64,000 bases of DNA, taken from the NCBI RefSeq assembly GCF_013778305.1, contig NZ_JACEIC010000002.1, forward strand, positions 186,001-250,000. The letters are read 5' to 3'. The position numbers were made by a program, and so were the translations under genes. The stretch is from Nocardioides agri (lineage in GTDB: Bacteria; Actinomycetota; Actinomycetes; Propionibacteriales; Nocardioidaceae). The notes under the pieces are model-generated. The model made no database searches. It worked only from the letters and a program-made list of their open reading frames with translations, and had not been told where the DNA came from. This document shows positions 18,692 through 27,313 of this stretch, one piece after another (the stretch's first letter is position 1; each line of letters opens with the position of its first letter).

Positions 18692-20373
18692 GCCTCGATG
18701 ACCACCGGGATGATCATCGGGCGGCGCCGGTGGGTGTTGCTGACCCAGCGGCCGATGACCCGACGCACGGTCTGCTGCAGCTGGTGGGCGTCGGTGTTGC
18801 CCTCCGCGATCGCCCGGTCGAGGGCGTCGATGATCGGCTGCTTGATCTCGTCGAAGGTGGCGTCGTCGAGGGCGTTGCCGCGGGCGTGGATCTCCGGGCC
18901 GGCGGCGACCTTGCCGCTCACCGAGTCGACGACCACGATCACCGAGATGAAGCCCTCCTCGCCGAGGATCCGGCGGTCCTTGAGGTCGGACTCGGTGACG
19001 TCGCCGACCGAGGACCCGTCGACGAAGACGTAGCCGCAGTCGACCTTGCCGGCGACCCGGGCGACCCCGTCGATCAGGTCGACGACCACCCCGTCCTCGG
19101 CGATCACGACGTTCTCGATGCCGGTGGCGCGCGCCAGGTCGGCGTTGGCCAGCATGTGCCGGATCTCGCCGTGCACCGGCAGCACGTTGCGCGGCTTGAC
19201 GATGTTGTAGCAGTAGAGGAGCTCGCCGGCGCTGGCGTGGCCGGAGACGTGCACGAGCGCGTTGCCCTTGTGCACGACCTTCGCGCCCCAGCGGGCGAGG
19301 CCGTTGATGACCCGGTAGACGGCGTTCTCGTTGCCCGGGATCAGGCTCGAGGCGAGCAGGACGGTGTCGCCCTCCTCGATGTGCACGAAGTTGTGGTTGC
19401 GCTGCGCGATCCGGCTCAGCGCGCTCATCGGCTCGCCCTGCGACCCGGTCGAGATGAGCACCTGCCGCTCGGGCGGGAGGTCGGCGAGGTCCTTGGTGTC
19501 GACCAGCACGCCCGGCGGCACCTTGAGGTAGCCGAGGTCGCGGGCGATGCCCATGTTGCGGACCATCGAGCGGCCGACGTAGGCGACCTGGCGCTCGTGC
19601 TCGTACGCCGCGTCGAGCACCTGCTGCACGCGGTGCACGTGGGAGGCGAAGCAGGCGACGATGATCCGCTGCTGCGACTCGCGGAAGACCTGGTCGATGA
19701 CCGGCGTGATCTTCTTCTCCGCCGGCGTGAAGCCCGGGGTCTCGGCGTTGGTGGAGTCGGTGAGGAAGAGGTCGACGCCCTCCTCCCCCAGCCGCGCGAA
19801 CGCCCGCAGGTCGGTGATCCGGCCGTCCAGCGGGAGCTGGTCCATCTTGAAGTCGCCGGTGTGCAGCACCATCCCCGCACCGGTGCGGATCGCGACCGCC
19901 AGCGCGTCGGGGATCGAGTGGTTGACCGCGACGAACTCGAGCTCGAAGGGCCCGAACGTCAGCCGGTCGCCCTCCTTGACCACGTGGTGGACGGTCTCCT
20001 TGAGCCGGTGCTCGCGGAGCTTGGAGTCCAGCAGCGCGAGCGTGAGCTTCGATCCGACGAGCGGGAGGTCGCCGCGCTCGCGGAGCAGGTACGGCGTCGC
20101 GCCGATGTGGTCCTCGTGGCCGTGGGTGAGCACCAGCGCCTCGATCTGGTCGAGGCGGTCGCGGATGGAGGACCAGTCCGGGAGGATCAGGTCGATGCCG
20201 GGCTGGTGGTCCTCGGGGAAGAGCACGCCGCAGTCGACGAGCAGCAGGCGACCGTCGTACTCGAACGCCGTCATGTTGCGGCCGACCTCGCCGAGGCCGC
20301 CGAGCGGGGTCACTCGCAGGGCACCCTCGGGCAGCGGCTCGGGCGCGGACAGCTCCGGGTGCGGGTGGCTCAC
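18688..20373 (-). CDS. rnj: Ribonuclease J
   Basis: 561 residues, the usual length of RNase J. Metallo-beta-lactamase motif HGHEDHIG, the beta-CASP insert and the C-terminal domain are all present (GSQGEPMSALSRIA; HVSGHASAGELLYCYNIVKPRN). It has 5'-3' exo- and endonuclease activity on mRNA and rRNA in the cytoplasm. GTG at 20373 overlaps the dapA stop by four bases (GTGA), the widely conserved dapA-rnj pair. The reading frame stays open upstream, but that part is a shadow of dapA. Confidence 0.95.
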   Translation of the reverse strand: MSHPHPELSAPEPLPEGALRVTPLGGLGEVGRNMTAFEYDGRLLLVDCGVLFPEDHQPGIDLILPDWSSIRDRLDQIEALVLTHGHEDHIGATPYLLRERGDLPLVGSKLTLALLDSKLREHRLKETVHHVVKEGDRLTFGPFELEFVAVNHSIPDALAVAIRTGAGMVLHTGDFKMDQLPLDGRITDLRAFARLGEEGVDLFLTDSTNAETPGFTPAEKKITPVIDQVFRESQQRIIVACFASHVHRVQQVLDAAYEHERQVAYVGRSMVRNMGIARDLGYLKVPPGVLVDTKDLADLPPERQVLISTGSQGEPMSALSRIAQRNHNFVHIEEGDTVLLASSLIPGNENAVYRVINGLARWGAKVVHKGNALVHVSGHASAGELLYCYNIVKPRNVLPVHGEIRHMLANADLARATGIENVVIAEDGVVVDLIDGVARVAGKVDCGYVFVDGSSVGDVTESDLKDRRILGEEGFISVIVVVDSVSGKVAAGPEIHARGNALDDATFDEIKQPIIDALDRAIAEGNTDAHQLQQTVRRVIGRWVSNTHRRRPMIIPVVIEA

Positions 20374-21269
20374 AGGAGGCCCGCTGCGGTCAGGCCGGCG
20401 CGCAGGGCGGCGAGCTCGTCGTCGTCGAGCTCGACGAGGGGCGATCGGACCCGCCGGTTGTCGAGCACCCCGAGGAGCTCCAGCGAGGCCTTCGCGGTGG
20501 TGGCGCCGTAGTTGGGCACCCCCATGACGGCGTCGAACGCCGGCACCAGCCGCTGGTAGGTCTCCAGCGCCCCCGCGTGGTCGCCCGCGAGGAACGTGTC
20601 GATCATCGACGCGATCTCCTTGCCGGCCGCGTGGCCGACCACGCTGACCAGGCCGCACGCGCCGTGCGCGAGGTAGCCGAGGGTGTTGGCGTCGTCGCCG
20701 GAGTAGACGGCGTAGCCGAGCTGCACGAGCCGCGCCGTGCGGGGGATCTCGCCGGTCGCGTCCTTGACCGCGACGACCTGCTCCCAGCCGGCCATCTCGG
20801 CGTACGACTCCAGCGCGATGATGCTGCCGGTGCGGCCCGGGACGTCGTAGAGCATCACCGGGATCTCGGCGGCGTCGACGACCTGGCGGAAGTGCGCCAC
20901 CATGCCGCGCTGGCCGGGCTTGTTGTAGTAGGGCGAGACGAGCAGCACGCCGTCGGCGCCGCGCTCGCCGGCCTGCTTGGCGAGGTACGTCGAGGTCGCG
21001 GTGTCGTTGGTGCCGACGCCCGCGACGAGCTTGATGCCGGGTCCGACGGCGTCGCGCACGGCGGCGAGGATCTCGCCGTCCTCCTCCTTGAGCGTCGTCG
21101 GCGACTCGCCGGTCGTGCCCGAGACGACCAGGCCGTCGTGGCCGTGGGCGACCAGGTGCTTGGCCACCTTCTGGACTCCGTCGAGGTCGAGGCTCCCGTC
21201 GGGACCGAAGGGGGTCGCCATCGCGGTGAGCATGCGTCCGAACGGAGCAGCCGGTGCAGCAGAGGTCAT
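20370..21269 (-). CDS. dapA: 4-hydroxy-tetrahydrodipicolinate synthase
   Basis: 299 residues. Class I aldolase-fold enzyme joining pyruvate and aspartate semialdehyde, the first committed step to diaminopimelate and lysine. The Schiff-base Lys is in VAVKDATGE and the proton-relay Tyr in SPYYNKPGQ. GTTGESPT binds pyruvate carboxylate. It has no ribosome binding site; TAACCT lies seven bases before ATG, so it is probably leaderless. Confidence 0.95.
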   Translation of the reverse strand: MTSAAPAAPFGRMLTAMATPFGPDGSLDLDGVQKVAKHLVAHGHDGLVVSGTTGESPTTLKEEDGEILAAVRDAVGPGIKLVAGVGTNDTATSTYLAKQAGERGADGVLLVSPYYNKPGQRGMVAHFRQVVDAAEIPVMLYDVPGRTGSIIALESYAEMAGWEQVVAVKDATGEIPRTARLVQLGYAVYSGDDANTLGYLAHGACGLVSVVGHAAGKEIASMIDTFLAGDHAGALETYQRLVPAFDAVMGVPNYGATTAKASLELLGVLDNRRVRSPLVELDDDELAALRAGLTAAGLL

Positions 21270-21276
21270 GGGGTCC

Positions 21277-21282
21277 AGGTTA
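21277..21282 (-). promoter_or_regulatory. Leaderless -10 element of dapA
   Basis: TAACCT, seven bases upstream of ATG 21269 on the reverse strand, matching the TANNNT rule for leaderless actinobacterial genes. Confidence 0.55.
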
Positions 21283-21296
21283 TCGGCTCCCGGCCC

Positions 21297-22217
21297 TCAC
21301 CCGACGTTCGGCATCACGTCGCGCGCCACGAGACGCAGATGGTCGAGGTCGCCGAGGTCGAGCACCTGGAGGTAGATCCGCTCGGCGCCGAGCGCGGCGA
21401 ACCGGCCGATCTTGTCGACGACCTCCGCGGGTGTCCCGGCCAGGCCGTTCTCCCGCAGCTCGGCCTTCTCGCGCCCGATCGCCGCGGCCCGACGGCCGAT
21501 CTCGGCCTCGTCCGCGCCCACGCAGAGGACGAGGGCGTTGGACCAGCGCATCGTCTGCGGGTCGCGGCCCTGCCGCTCGCAGGCCTCGCGCACCCGGGCG
21601 AACTGCTCCTCCGTGGTCGCCTCGTCGACGAACGGCAGGTTGAACTCGTCGGCGTACCGCGCCGCGAGCTCGGGCGTCCGCTTCTTGCCGACGCCGCCGA
21701 TCAGCACCGGCGGCTTGGGCTGGACGGGCTTGGGCAGGCCGGGACTGTCGGCCACCTGGTAGTGCTCGCCGTCGAACGTGAAGCCGCCCTCGGTCGCCCA
21801 CAGGCCCGTGATGATCGCGAGCTGCTCCTCGAACCGGTCGAACCGCTCCCCCGTGCTCGGGAACGGGATGCCGTACTTGGTGTGCTCCTGCTCGAACCAG
21901 CCCGCGCCGATGCCCAGCTCCACGCGGCCGCCGCTCATCTGGTCGACGTTGGCGACGCTGATCGCCAGCGGGCCGGGCAGCCGGAACGTCGCGCTCGTCA
22001 TCATCGTGCCGAGCCGGATCGTGCTGGTCTCCCGGGCGATCCCGGCCAGCGTGATCCACGCGTCGCTCGGCCCGGGCAGCCCCTCGGTGCCCATCGCGAG
22101 GTAGTGGTCGGAGCGGAAGAACGCCCCGAATCCGAGCGCCTCCGCCTCCTTCGCGACCGTCACCAGGTCGTCGTAGGTGGCTCCCTGCTGGGGTTCGGTG
22201 AAGACGCGCAGCTCCAT
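21297..22217 (-). CDS. LLM-class F420-dependent oxidoreductase
   Basis: 306 residues, luciferase-like monooxygenase fold. It begins ELRVFTEPQQGATYDDLV and contains the family features LGTMMTSATFRLPGPLA, ELGIGAGWFEQEH and PPVLIGGVGKKRTPEL. In actinobacteria this subgroup usually uses coenzyme F420, not FMN. The substrate is unknown. GGTGGAG precedes ATG. It stands between dapA and dfrA and is separated from dfrA by a long hairpin, so it is probably its own transcript. Confidence 0.85.
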   Translation of the reverse strand: MELRVFTEPQQGATYDDLVTVAKEAEALGFGAFFRSDHYLAMGTEGLPGPSDAWITLAGIARETSTIRLGTMMTSATFRLPGPLAISVANVDQMSGGRVELGIGAGWFEQEHTKYGIPFPSTGERFDRFEEQLAIITGLWATEGGFTFDGEHYQVADSPGLPKPVQPKPPVLIGGVGKKRTPELAARYADEFNLPFVDEATTEEQFARVREACERQGRDPQTMRWSNALVLCVGADEAEIGRRAAAIGREKAELRENGLAGTPAEVVDKIGRFAALGAERIYLQVLDLGDLDHLRLVARDVMPNVG

Positions 22218-22249
22218 GGCTCCACCCTGTCAGGCTGCCCAAGTCCCGG

Positions 22250-22306
22250 CGCACCTGACCTCAGCGTCGTGGTTCCGGTCCGATCACGACGCTCAGGTCA
22301 GGTGCG
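22250..22306. terminator. 22-bp hairpin downstream of dfrA
   Basis: Arms 22250-22271 and 22285-22306 are complementary over 22 bases with one mismatch. The loop is 13 bases. It lies directly after the dfrA stop and before the LLM gene start, so it most likely ends the thyA-dfrA transcript. No U-run follows. Confidence 0.7.
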
Positions 22307-22311
22307 ACGGA

Positions 22312-22815
22312 CTACAGCCGGTCGGCGGCCCTGACCAGGAAGACCCGCTCGTAGCCGTCGTACGGCTCGCGGGCGGTCTCGATCCACTCGCCGGCGTCGT
22401 ACGCCGGGTAGAAGGCGTCCCCGGCCGGGGACAGGTCGACGAGGGAGAGCACCTGCTCGTCGGCGTGCGGCATGGCGGCGGCGTAGACCTCTCCCCCGCC
22501 GGCGACCATCACCTGGGCGGCCGCGTCCAAGGTGTCGGCGAGGTCGAGCGCCTCCTGGAAGGAGTGCGCGACGAGGACGCCGTCGGCCGACCACGACGGC
22601 GAGCGGGTCAGCACGATCGTGGTGCGGCCGGGGAGCGGCCGGCCGATGGACTCGTACGTCGTGCGTCCCATGACCAGCGTGTGGCCGAGCGTGACCGCCT
22701 TGAAGAGCGCCTGCTCGCCGGGCAGCCGCCAGGGGATGTCGGGCCCGTCGCCGATGACGCCGTTGTTCGCCACCGCAGCGACCAGGACGACGCGGCGCCC
22801 GCCCCTAGACGGCAA
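22312..22815 (-). CDS. dfrA: Dihydrofolate reductase
   Basis: 167 residues. Reduces dihydrofolate to tetrahydrofolate with NADPH. Typical DHFR motifs: [23 protein letters not shown] (active-site Trp and Asp region), [17 protein letters not shown] and [10 protein letters not shown]. The only reasonable start is TTG at 22815, which overlaps the end of thyA by 11 bases. An AAGG lies seven bases upstream. Coupling to thyA makes sense because ThyA makes the dihydrofolate that this enzyme recycles. Confidence 0.93.
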   Translation of the reverse strand: MPSRGGRRVVLVAAVANNGVIGDGPDIPWRLPGEQALFKAVTLGHTLVMGRTTYESIGRPLPGRTTIVLTRSPSWSADGVLVAHSFQEALDLADTLDAAAQVMVAGGGEVYAAAMPHADEQVLSLVDLSPAGDAFYPAYDAGEWIETAREPYDGYERVFLVRAADRL

Positions 22816-23599
22816 TGGGGGCCTTGATGCCGGGGTGCGGGTCGTAGCCCTCGACCGAGATGTGCTCGAGGTCGAAGGCGTCGAGCTCGGTCACCGACGG
22901 GTCGAGCACCAGCGTCGGCAGCGGGCGGGGCTCGCGGGTGAGCTGGAGCTGCGCCTGCTCGAGGTGGTTGAGGTAGAGGTGCGCGTCGCCGAGCGTGTGC
23001 ACGAAGTCGCCGACCCCGAGTCCGGTCACCTGGGCGACCATGTGGGTGAGCAGGGCGTACGACGCGATGTTGAACGGCACGCCGAGGAAGACGTCGGCCG
23101 AGCGCTGGTAGAGCTGGCAGGACAGCCTGCCGTCCGCGACGTAGAACTGGAAGAACGCGTGGCACGGCGCGAGCGCCATGTCGGGGATGTCGGCGACGTT
23201 CCAGGCCGAGACGATGTGGCGCCGCGAGTCGGGGTTGGCGCTGATCTCCGACACGACCTGCGCGATCTGGTCGATGTGCCGGCCGTCGGGCGCCGGCCAG
23301 GACCGCCACTGGTAGCCGTAGACGGGACCGAGGTCGCCGGCCTCGTCGGCCCACTCGTCCCAGATCGTGATGCCACGGTCCTGCAGCCACTTCACGTTGG
23401 TGTCGCCGCGCAGGAACCACAGCAGCTCGCCGAAGACCGAGCGGGTGTGGACCTTCTTCGTGGTGACCAGCGGGAAGCCGGCCGTCAGATCGAAGCGCAT
23501 CTGGTGGCCGAAGACCGACCGGGTGCCGGTGCCGGTGCGGTCACCCTTCTCGACGCCCTCGTCGAGGATCCGCTGGAGGAGGTCGAGGTACTGCTGCAC
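22805..23599 (-). CDS. thyA: Thymidylate synthase ThyA
   Basis: 264 residues. Methylates dUMP to dTMP using methylene-tetrahydrofolate. The catalytic Cys is in [31 protein letters not shown] and HLYLNHLEQ are also typical. GTG at 23599 lies six bases after TAGGGT, so it is probably leaderless. That -10 overlaps the phzF-like stop codon. It is followed by dfrA. Confidence 0.96.
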   Translation of the reverse strand: MQQYLDLLQRILDEGVEKGDRTGTGTRSVFGHQMRFDLTAGFPLVTTKKVHTRSVFGELLWFLRGDTNVKWLQDRGITIWDEWADEAGDLGPVYGYQWRSWPAPDGRHIDQIAQVVSEISANPDSRRHIVSAWNVADIPDMALAPCHAFFQFYVADGRLSCQLYQRSADVFLGVPFNIASYALLTHMVAQVTGLGVGDFVHTLGDAHLYLNHLEQAQLQLTREPRPLPTLVLDPSVTELDAFDLEHISVEGYDPHPGIKAPIAV

Positions 23600-23605
23600 G
23601 GTCTG

Positions 23606-23611
23606 ACCCTA
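23606..23611 (-). promoter_or_regulatory. Leaderless -10 of thyA, overlapping the upstream stop codon
   Basis: TAGGGT on the reverse strand, six bases before GTG 23599. Its first three bases are the TAG stop codon of the PhzF-like gene (23609-23611). Confidence 0.6.
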
Positions 23612-24430
23612 GTCCAGCGAGACGGTCCCGGAGACCGTCGTCCGCGTGTCGCCGCCGACCCAGACCTGCCCGTCGACCAGCGAGACGTGCACCCGTCCGG
23701 CCCGCTGCAGGACGGTGCCCTGCGCGGCGACGTACGACGTGGGCAGCGTCGTGCCCGCGAGCCACTGGCCGATCCCGGCGTTGAGGGAGCCGGTGACCGG
23801 GTCCTCGGGCACGCCGTACTGCGGGCAGAACGCCCGGACCTCCACGTCCGCCGGCCCCCCGGCGGGGTGGGGGCCGACCACGCCGATCTTGAGGTCGCCG
23901 AACGCCGCCCAGTCGGGGCGGAGGTCGAGCACGGTCTGCGCGTCGCGGAGCAGCACGCCGACCCAGCCCGGCCCGTTGTCGATCCACTGCGTGTCGAGCA
24001 GGTCGGCGCGGCTCAGCCGGAGCGCGGCGGCGATCGCGTCGAGGTCGCTGTCGGACACCGCGCCGGTGCGCATCAGGGGCGGCGCCTGGAAGGCGAGCAC
24101 GTCGGCCCGTCGGATCGTGACGAGCCCGGAAGCGCACTCCTGCACCACGTCCGCCCCCCGCGGCACCCCGCCGGCCTGGAGCCAGGCGTGCGCGCTGCCC
24201 AGGGTCGGGTGGCCGGCGAACGGCAGCTCGTCGCCCGGCGTGAAGATCCGCAGGCGGTAGTCGGCGGCCGGGTCGGTCGGCGCGAGCAGGAACGTCGTCT
24301 CCGACAGGTTCGTCCAGCGCGCGAACGCAGCCATCTCCTCGTCGCTGACACCGTCGGCGTCGTGGACGACCGCGACGGGGTTGCCGCGCAGCGGCTCGCT
24401 GGAGAAGACGTCGACCTGGCTGAAGCGCAC
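23609..24430 (-). CDS. PhzF-family isomerase/epimerase-like protein
   Basis: 273 residues with the twofold diaminopimelate-epimerase-like fold. The motif FSSEPLRGNPVAVV and the putative catalytic Glu in TNLSETTFLL are characteristic of PhzF. FAGHPTLGSAHAWL and EDPVTGSLNAGIGQWL mark the second half. No phenazine genes lie nearby, so a general isomerase role is more likely. GTG start follows TAGATT by six bases (leaderless). Confidence 0.88.
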   Translation of the reverse strand: MRFSQVDVFSSEPLRGNPVAVVHDADGVSDEEMAAFARWTNLSETTFLLAPTDPAADYRLRIFTPGDELPFAGHPTLGSAHAWLQAGGVPRGADVVQECASGLVTIRRADVLAFQAPPLMRTGAVSDSDLDAIAAALRLSRADLLDTQWIDNGPGWVGVLLRDAQTVLDLRPDWAAFGDLKIGVVGPHPAGGPADVEVRAFCPQYGVPEDPVTGSLNAGIGQWLAGTTLPTSYVAAQGTVLQRAGRVHVSLVDGQVWVGGDTRTTVSGTVSLD

Positions 24431-24436
24431 CCCGAC

Positions 24437-24442
24437 AATCTA
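24437..24442 (-). promoter_or_regulatory. Leaderless -10 of the PhzF-like gene
   Basis: TAGATT on the reverse strand, six bases before GTG 24430. Confidence 0.55.
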
Positions 24443-24453
24443 GGGCGCCGACG

Positions 24454-25893
24454 CTAGTGGGCCAGCAGCGGCCGCTCGTCGGACTGGCTGACCGGCGTCA
24501 CGTCCGAGCACTGCTCAGCGTCGAGCTCGCAGGTGCGGAGCACCAGCAGGTCGTCCGGACCGGCGCCGGCCTCGGGCGCCACGAGGTAGACGGCGCTGTA
24601 GTTGTCCCCGAACGTCGCGTCCAGCACCCGCTCACCGGGCTGGAGCCCGATCGGCATCTTCCGGCCGCTCCTCGCGTCGTAGAGCAGCGGCCGGTACGGC
24701 GTGCCCGGCTCGCCGTCATCGGACCGGCTGAGCACGAAGGTGCCGCCGGGCGACAGCAGCGCTCCGATCCCCGGCCTGTGGAACGCGACACTGAAGATGC
24801 CCTGCTCCATCTCGATCTCGCCCCCGACCTGGAAGACCTGGGTCGCCGACTCGACGTCGGCCAGGCCCGCCTGGTCCAGCGCCTCCGGGGCACCCGGGCC
24901 CGGGTTCCACACGTAGCTCGCGTCGGGGGTGTCGAAGTAGACGAAGCCGAGGTCGATGGCGACCGGCCGGATCTCCTCGTCGCCGGGGTAGGTGAAGATC
25001 TCCTCGTCCTTGCTGACGTCGTAGACCACGAGGCGGGAACCGCCCGGCTCCGTCCACGCGGCCCACCCCTCGTCCGCCGACGCGACCAGCGGCGAGCCCG
25101 GCTCCTTCGTCCCGAGGCGCCGCCGCTTGCCGTCGGCGGCGACGAACGCGACGGTGCCGTCGGTGTCGGCGTAGACGGCGCCGCCGTTGAGCTCGGAGAG
25201 GTCGGTGAGGGGCGGCACCTGGACCTTGACCAGGTCGAGGTGCAGCACGCCGTCGGCGTACCACGCCACGTCGACCGGGTTCGGCGACCGGGTCACCTTC
25301 GCCGGGGGTAGCTGCTCCTCCTGGGCGTCGCGTGCCAGGACCGCGGCGACGCCGCCCAGGACCAGGGCGGCGGCGACGCCAACGGCCAGCACCCGCACGT
25401 GCCGACGGTGCCGGCTCCGCGCGTCGGCCAGCACGTCCTCCACCGGCGCAGCCGGGACGGCGATCAGCTCGGCCGCCTGCCGCACCTCCGCGGCCCCCGG
25501 CGGGACGGTCCTGTCCGGCACGTCGAGGACGTCGGCGACCTGGGCGGCGCTGAGGCCCGCCACGGCGGCCAGCACGAGACGCTCGCGCTCGTCGTGGGGC
25601 ATCCCCTGGAGCCGCTCGTCCACCTCCTGGAGCAGTGCCGTGTCCTCGTCCGAGACGGCCGAGAGGGTGCGGGCGACCAGCGGCGGACGACGCTCGAGCA
25701 CGACACCGAAGACGTAGGCGTCGACGTCCTCGGAGCTGCGCACCCGCTCCCAGTCGGCACGGCAGCGCGCCAGCCCCTGGCGCGCGGACGCCTCGGCCCC
25801 GGGCCGGTCGTGGCCGAGCAGCACCAGGGTCCGGACCAGCGTCGACCAGCGCGCCGCCAGGTAGGCGGCGAAGTCGGCATCATCGCTGGCCAC
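24454..25893 (-). CDS. SigE-like ECF sigma domain fused to a membrane anchor and outer domain
   Basis: 479 residues. Residues 1-145 resemble a degenerate SigE-family ECF sigma factor: region 2-like (FAAYLAARWSTLVRTLVLLG, then DVDAYVFGVVLERR) and region 4-like helix-turn-helix (MPHDERERLVLAAVAGLSAAQVADVLDVPDRTV). One TM helix follows (about 172-190, VLAVGVAAALVLGGVAAVL). The rest (about 200-479) is a beta-rich domain expected outside the cell, with repeated short strands like a propeller. The core DNA-binding residues are weakly conserved, so activity as a sigma factor is uncertain. Compare 38384-39840, where the same parts are separate genes. GTG is leaderless (TAGGCT six bases upstream). Confidence 0.7.
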   Translation of the reverse strand: MASDDADFAAYLAARWSTLVRTLVLLGHDRPGAEASARQGLARCRADWERVRSSEDVDAYVFGVVLERRPPLVARTLSAVSDEDTALLQEVDERLQGMPHDERERLVLAAVAGLSAAQVADVLDVPDRTVPPGAAEVRQAAELIAVPAAPVEDVLADARSRHRRHVRVLAVGVAAALVLGGVAAVLARDAQEEQLPPAKVTRSPNPVDVAWYADGVLHLDLVKVQVPPLTDLSELNGGAVYADTDGTVAFVAADGKRRRLGTKEPGSPLVASADEGWAAWTEPGGSRLVVYDVSKDEEIFTYPGDEEIRPVAIDLGFVYFDTPDASYVWNPGPGAPEALDQAGLADVESATQVFQVGGEIEMEQGIFSVAFHRPGIGALLSPGGTFVLSRSDDGEPGTPYRPLLYDARSGRKMPIGLQPGERVLDATFGDNYSAVYLVAPEAGAGPDDLLVLRTCELDAEQCSDVTPVSQSDERPLLAH

Positions 25894-25899
25894 GCCCGG

Positions 25900-25905
25900 A
25901 GCCTA
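25900..25905 (-). promoter_or_regulatory. Leaderless -10 of the sigma-fusion gene
   Basis: TAGGCT on the reverse strand, six bases before GTG 25893. Confidence 0.55.
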
Positions 25906-25916
25906 AGGCTGAGCGC

Positions 25917-26174
25917 CTAGGGGTGCAGCGACATGGGCCCGTAGACCTGGCGGTCGGTCTCGAAGAGCGTGACCGCGTCGACGCCCTGGGCCGCGAGCTC
26001 GGGCCAGGTCTCGCCGACCCACGACTCCGCGTCGGCCTGGCTGGCGAACCGCTGACCGGCCAGATCGCCCTCGACGGCGACCTCGCCGCCGGCGCCGTCC
26101 TCGAGGCGCCACCACCAGGGCCGCTCGGCGGGGGTCGGTGAGCGGAACGTGGGTGGCTGCTCGGGGAGGTTCAT
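25917..26174 (-). CDS. Small conserved-looking protein, unknown function
   Basis: 85 residues, no TM helix or signal peptide, Trp-rich at the start (RPWWWRLED). It reads as one small alpha/beta domain ending DAVTLFETDRQVYGPMSLHP. It starts four bases after the gcvT stop and is probably cotranscribed with gcvT. I do not recognise a named family. Confidence 0.65.
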   Translation of the reverse strand: MNLPEQPPTFRSPTPAERPWWWRLEDGAGGEVAVEGDLAGQRFASQADAESWVGETWPELAAQGVDAVTLFETDRQVYGPMSLHP

Positions 26175-26178
26175 CGCC

Positions 26179-27282
26179 TCAGGCCTCCCGGACCGAGGGG
26201 TCGAGGAACGGTGGCTTCACGAGCTGGAAGACCTCTTGGCGGCCGCGGACGTCGACGGTCACCTCGGCGTCGGCGTCGACCGACGCCGCCACCAGCGCGA
26301 GGCCGATGCCCTTGCGCAGGCTCGGCGAGAACGTGCCGGAGGTGATCTCGCCGACCTGCTCGCCCGACGCGAGGCCGACCGCCATGTGCGGCCGCGGGAT
26401 GCCCCGGCCGGTCGCGACCAGGCCGCGCAGCACCCGCTGCGGACCGGCCTCGCGCTCGGCGGTCAGGGCGTCGCGGCCCCAGAAGGCGTCCTTCTTCCAG
26501 CCGACCGCCCAGCCGAGCCGCGCCTGCACGGGGGTGATGTCGAGGGAGATGTCCTGGCCGTGCAGCGGGTAGCCCATCTCGGTGCGCAGCGTGTCGCGCG
26601 CGCCGAGGCCGCACGGGAGGATGCCCCACTGCTCGCCCGCGGCGAGGAGTGCGTCCCAGAGCGCGGGCGCGACCGCGTTGGGGGCGACGAGCTCGTAGCC
26701 GCGCTCGCCGGTGTAGCCGGTGCGGCAGACGATGACGTCGGAGCCCTCGAACGAGGCGACCGCGAACGACATGTAGTCGTGGCCGGTCGGGAGGCCGAGC
26801 GCCTCGAGCGTCTCGTCGGACCGGGTGCCCTGGACGGCGAGGACGGCGTGGTCGCGGTGCTCGTCGGAGACGGTGACCCCATCCGGCGCAGCCGCCCGGA
26901 GACGGCGGACGACCTCGGGGGTGTTGGCGGCGTTCGGGATCAGGAACACCCGGTCGTCGGAGTAGACGTAGGCGATCAGGTCGTCGACGACGCCGCCGGT
27001 CGCGTCGTCGCAGCACAGCGTGTACTGAGCCTGGCCCGGTCCGATGCGGGTGAGGTCGTTGGTGAGCGTGCTGTTGACGAAGTCGAACGCGCCGGGGCCG
27101 GCGACGACCGCCTTGCCGAGGTGGCTGACGTCGAAGACACCGACGCCCTCGCGGACCGCCGTGTGCTCCTTGACGACGCCCGCGGCGTACTCCAGCGGCA
27201 TCGACCAGCCGCCGAACTCCCCGAACTTCGCGCCGAGCGCCTCGTGCCGGTCGTGGAGCGGGGAGCGGAGCAGGTCGGTCAT
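26179..27282 (-). CDS. gcvT: Glycine cleavage system T protein (aminomethyltransferase)
   Basis: 367 residues. Transfers the aminomethyl carbon from lipoyl-GcvH to tetrahydrofolate, releasing ammonia. Folate-binding features are present: [31 protein letters not shown] and [13 protein letters not shown], with the conserved Arg in [16 protein letters not shown]. No other gcv genes are in the window. Start ATG lies seven bases after TAGGTT, so it is leaderless. Only 31 bases separate it from divergent pepA, so no glycine riboswitch can fit. Confidence 0.95.
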   Translation of the reverse strand: MTDLLRSPLHDRHEALGAKFGEFGGWSMPLEYAAGVVKEHTAVREGVGVFDVSHLGKAVVAGPGAFDFVNSTLTNDLTRIGPGQAQYTLCCDDATGGVVDDLIAYVYSDDRVFLIPNAANTPEVVRRLRAAAPDGVTVSDEHRDHAVLAVQGTRSDETLEALGLPTGHDYMSFAVASFEGSDVIVCRTGYTGERGYELVAPNAVAPALWDALLAAGEQWGILPCGLGARDTLRTEMGYPLHGQDISLDITPVQARLGWAVGWKKDAFWGRDALTAEREAGPQRVLRGLVATGRGIPRPHMAVGLASGEQVGEITSGTFSPSLRKGIGLALVAASVDADAEVTVDVRGRQEVFQLVKPPFLDPSVREA

Positions 27283-27289
27283 GGCGGCG

Positions 27290-27295
27290 AACCTA
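27290..27295 (-). promoter_or_regulatory. Leaderless -10 of gcvT
   Basis: TAGGTT on the reverse strand, seven bases before ATG 27282. Confidence 0.6.
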
Positions 27296-27301
27296 CCCGA
27301 C

Positions 27302-27307
27302 TATCCT
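27302..27307 (+). promoter_or_regulatory. Leaderless -10 of pepA
   Basis: TATCCT, six bases before GTG 27314. It lies only seven bases from the divergent gcvT -10, so the two promoters must overlap. Confidence 0.6.
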
Positions 27308-27313
27308 GCACCG

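Noticed and set aside
23609..24430. Phenazine biosynthesis gene
   Set aside because: The family is PhzF-like, but no other phz genes occur nearby, and most PhzF homologues are unrelated to phenazines.
27283..27313. Glycine riboswitch before gcvT
   Set aside because: The gap is only 31 bases, far too short for a riboswitch.
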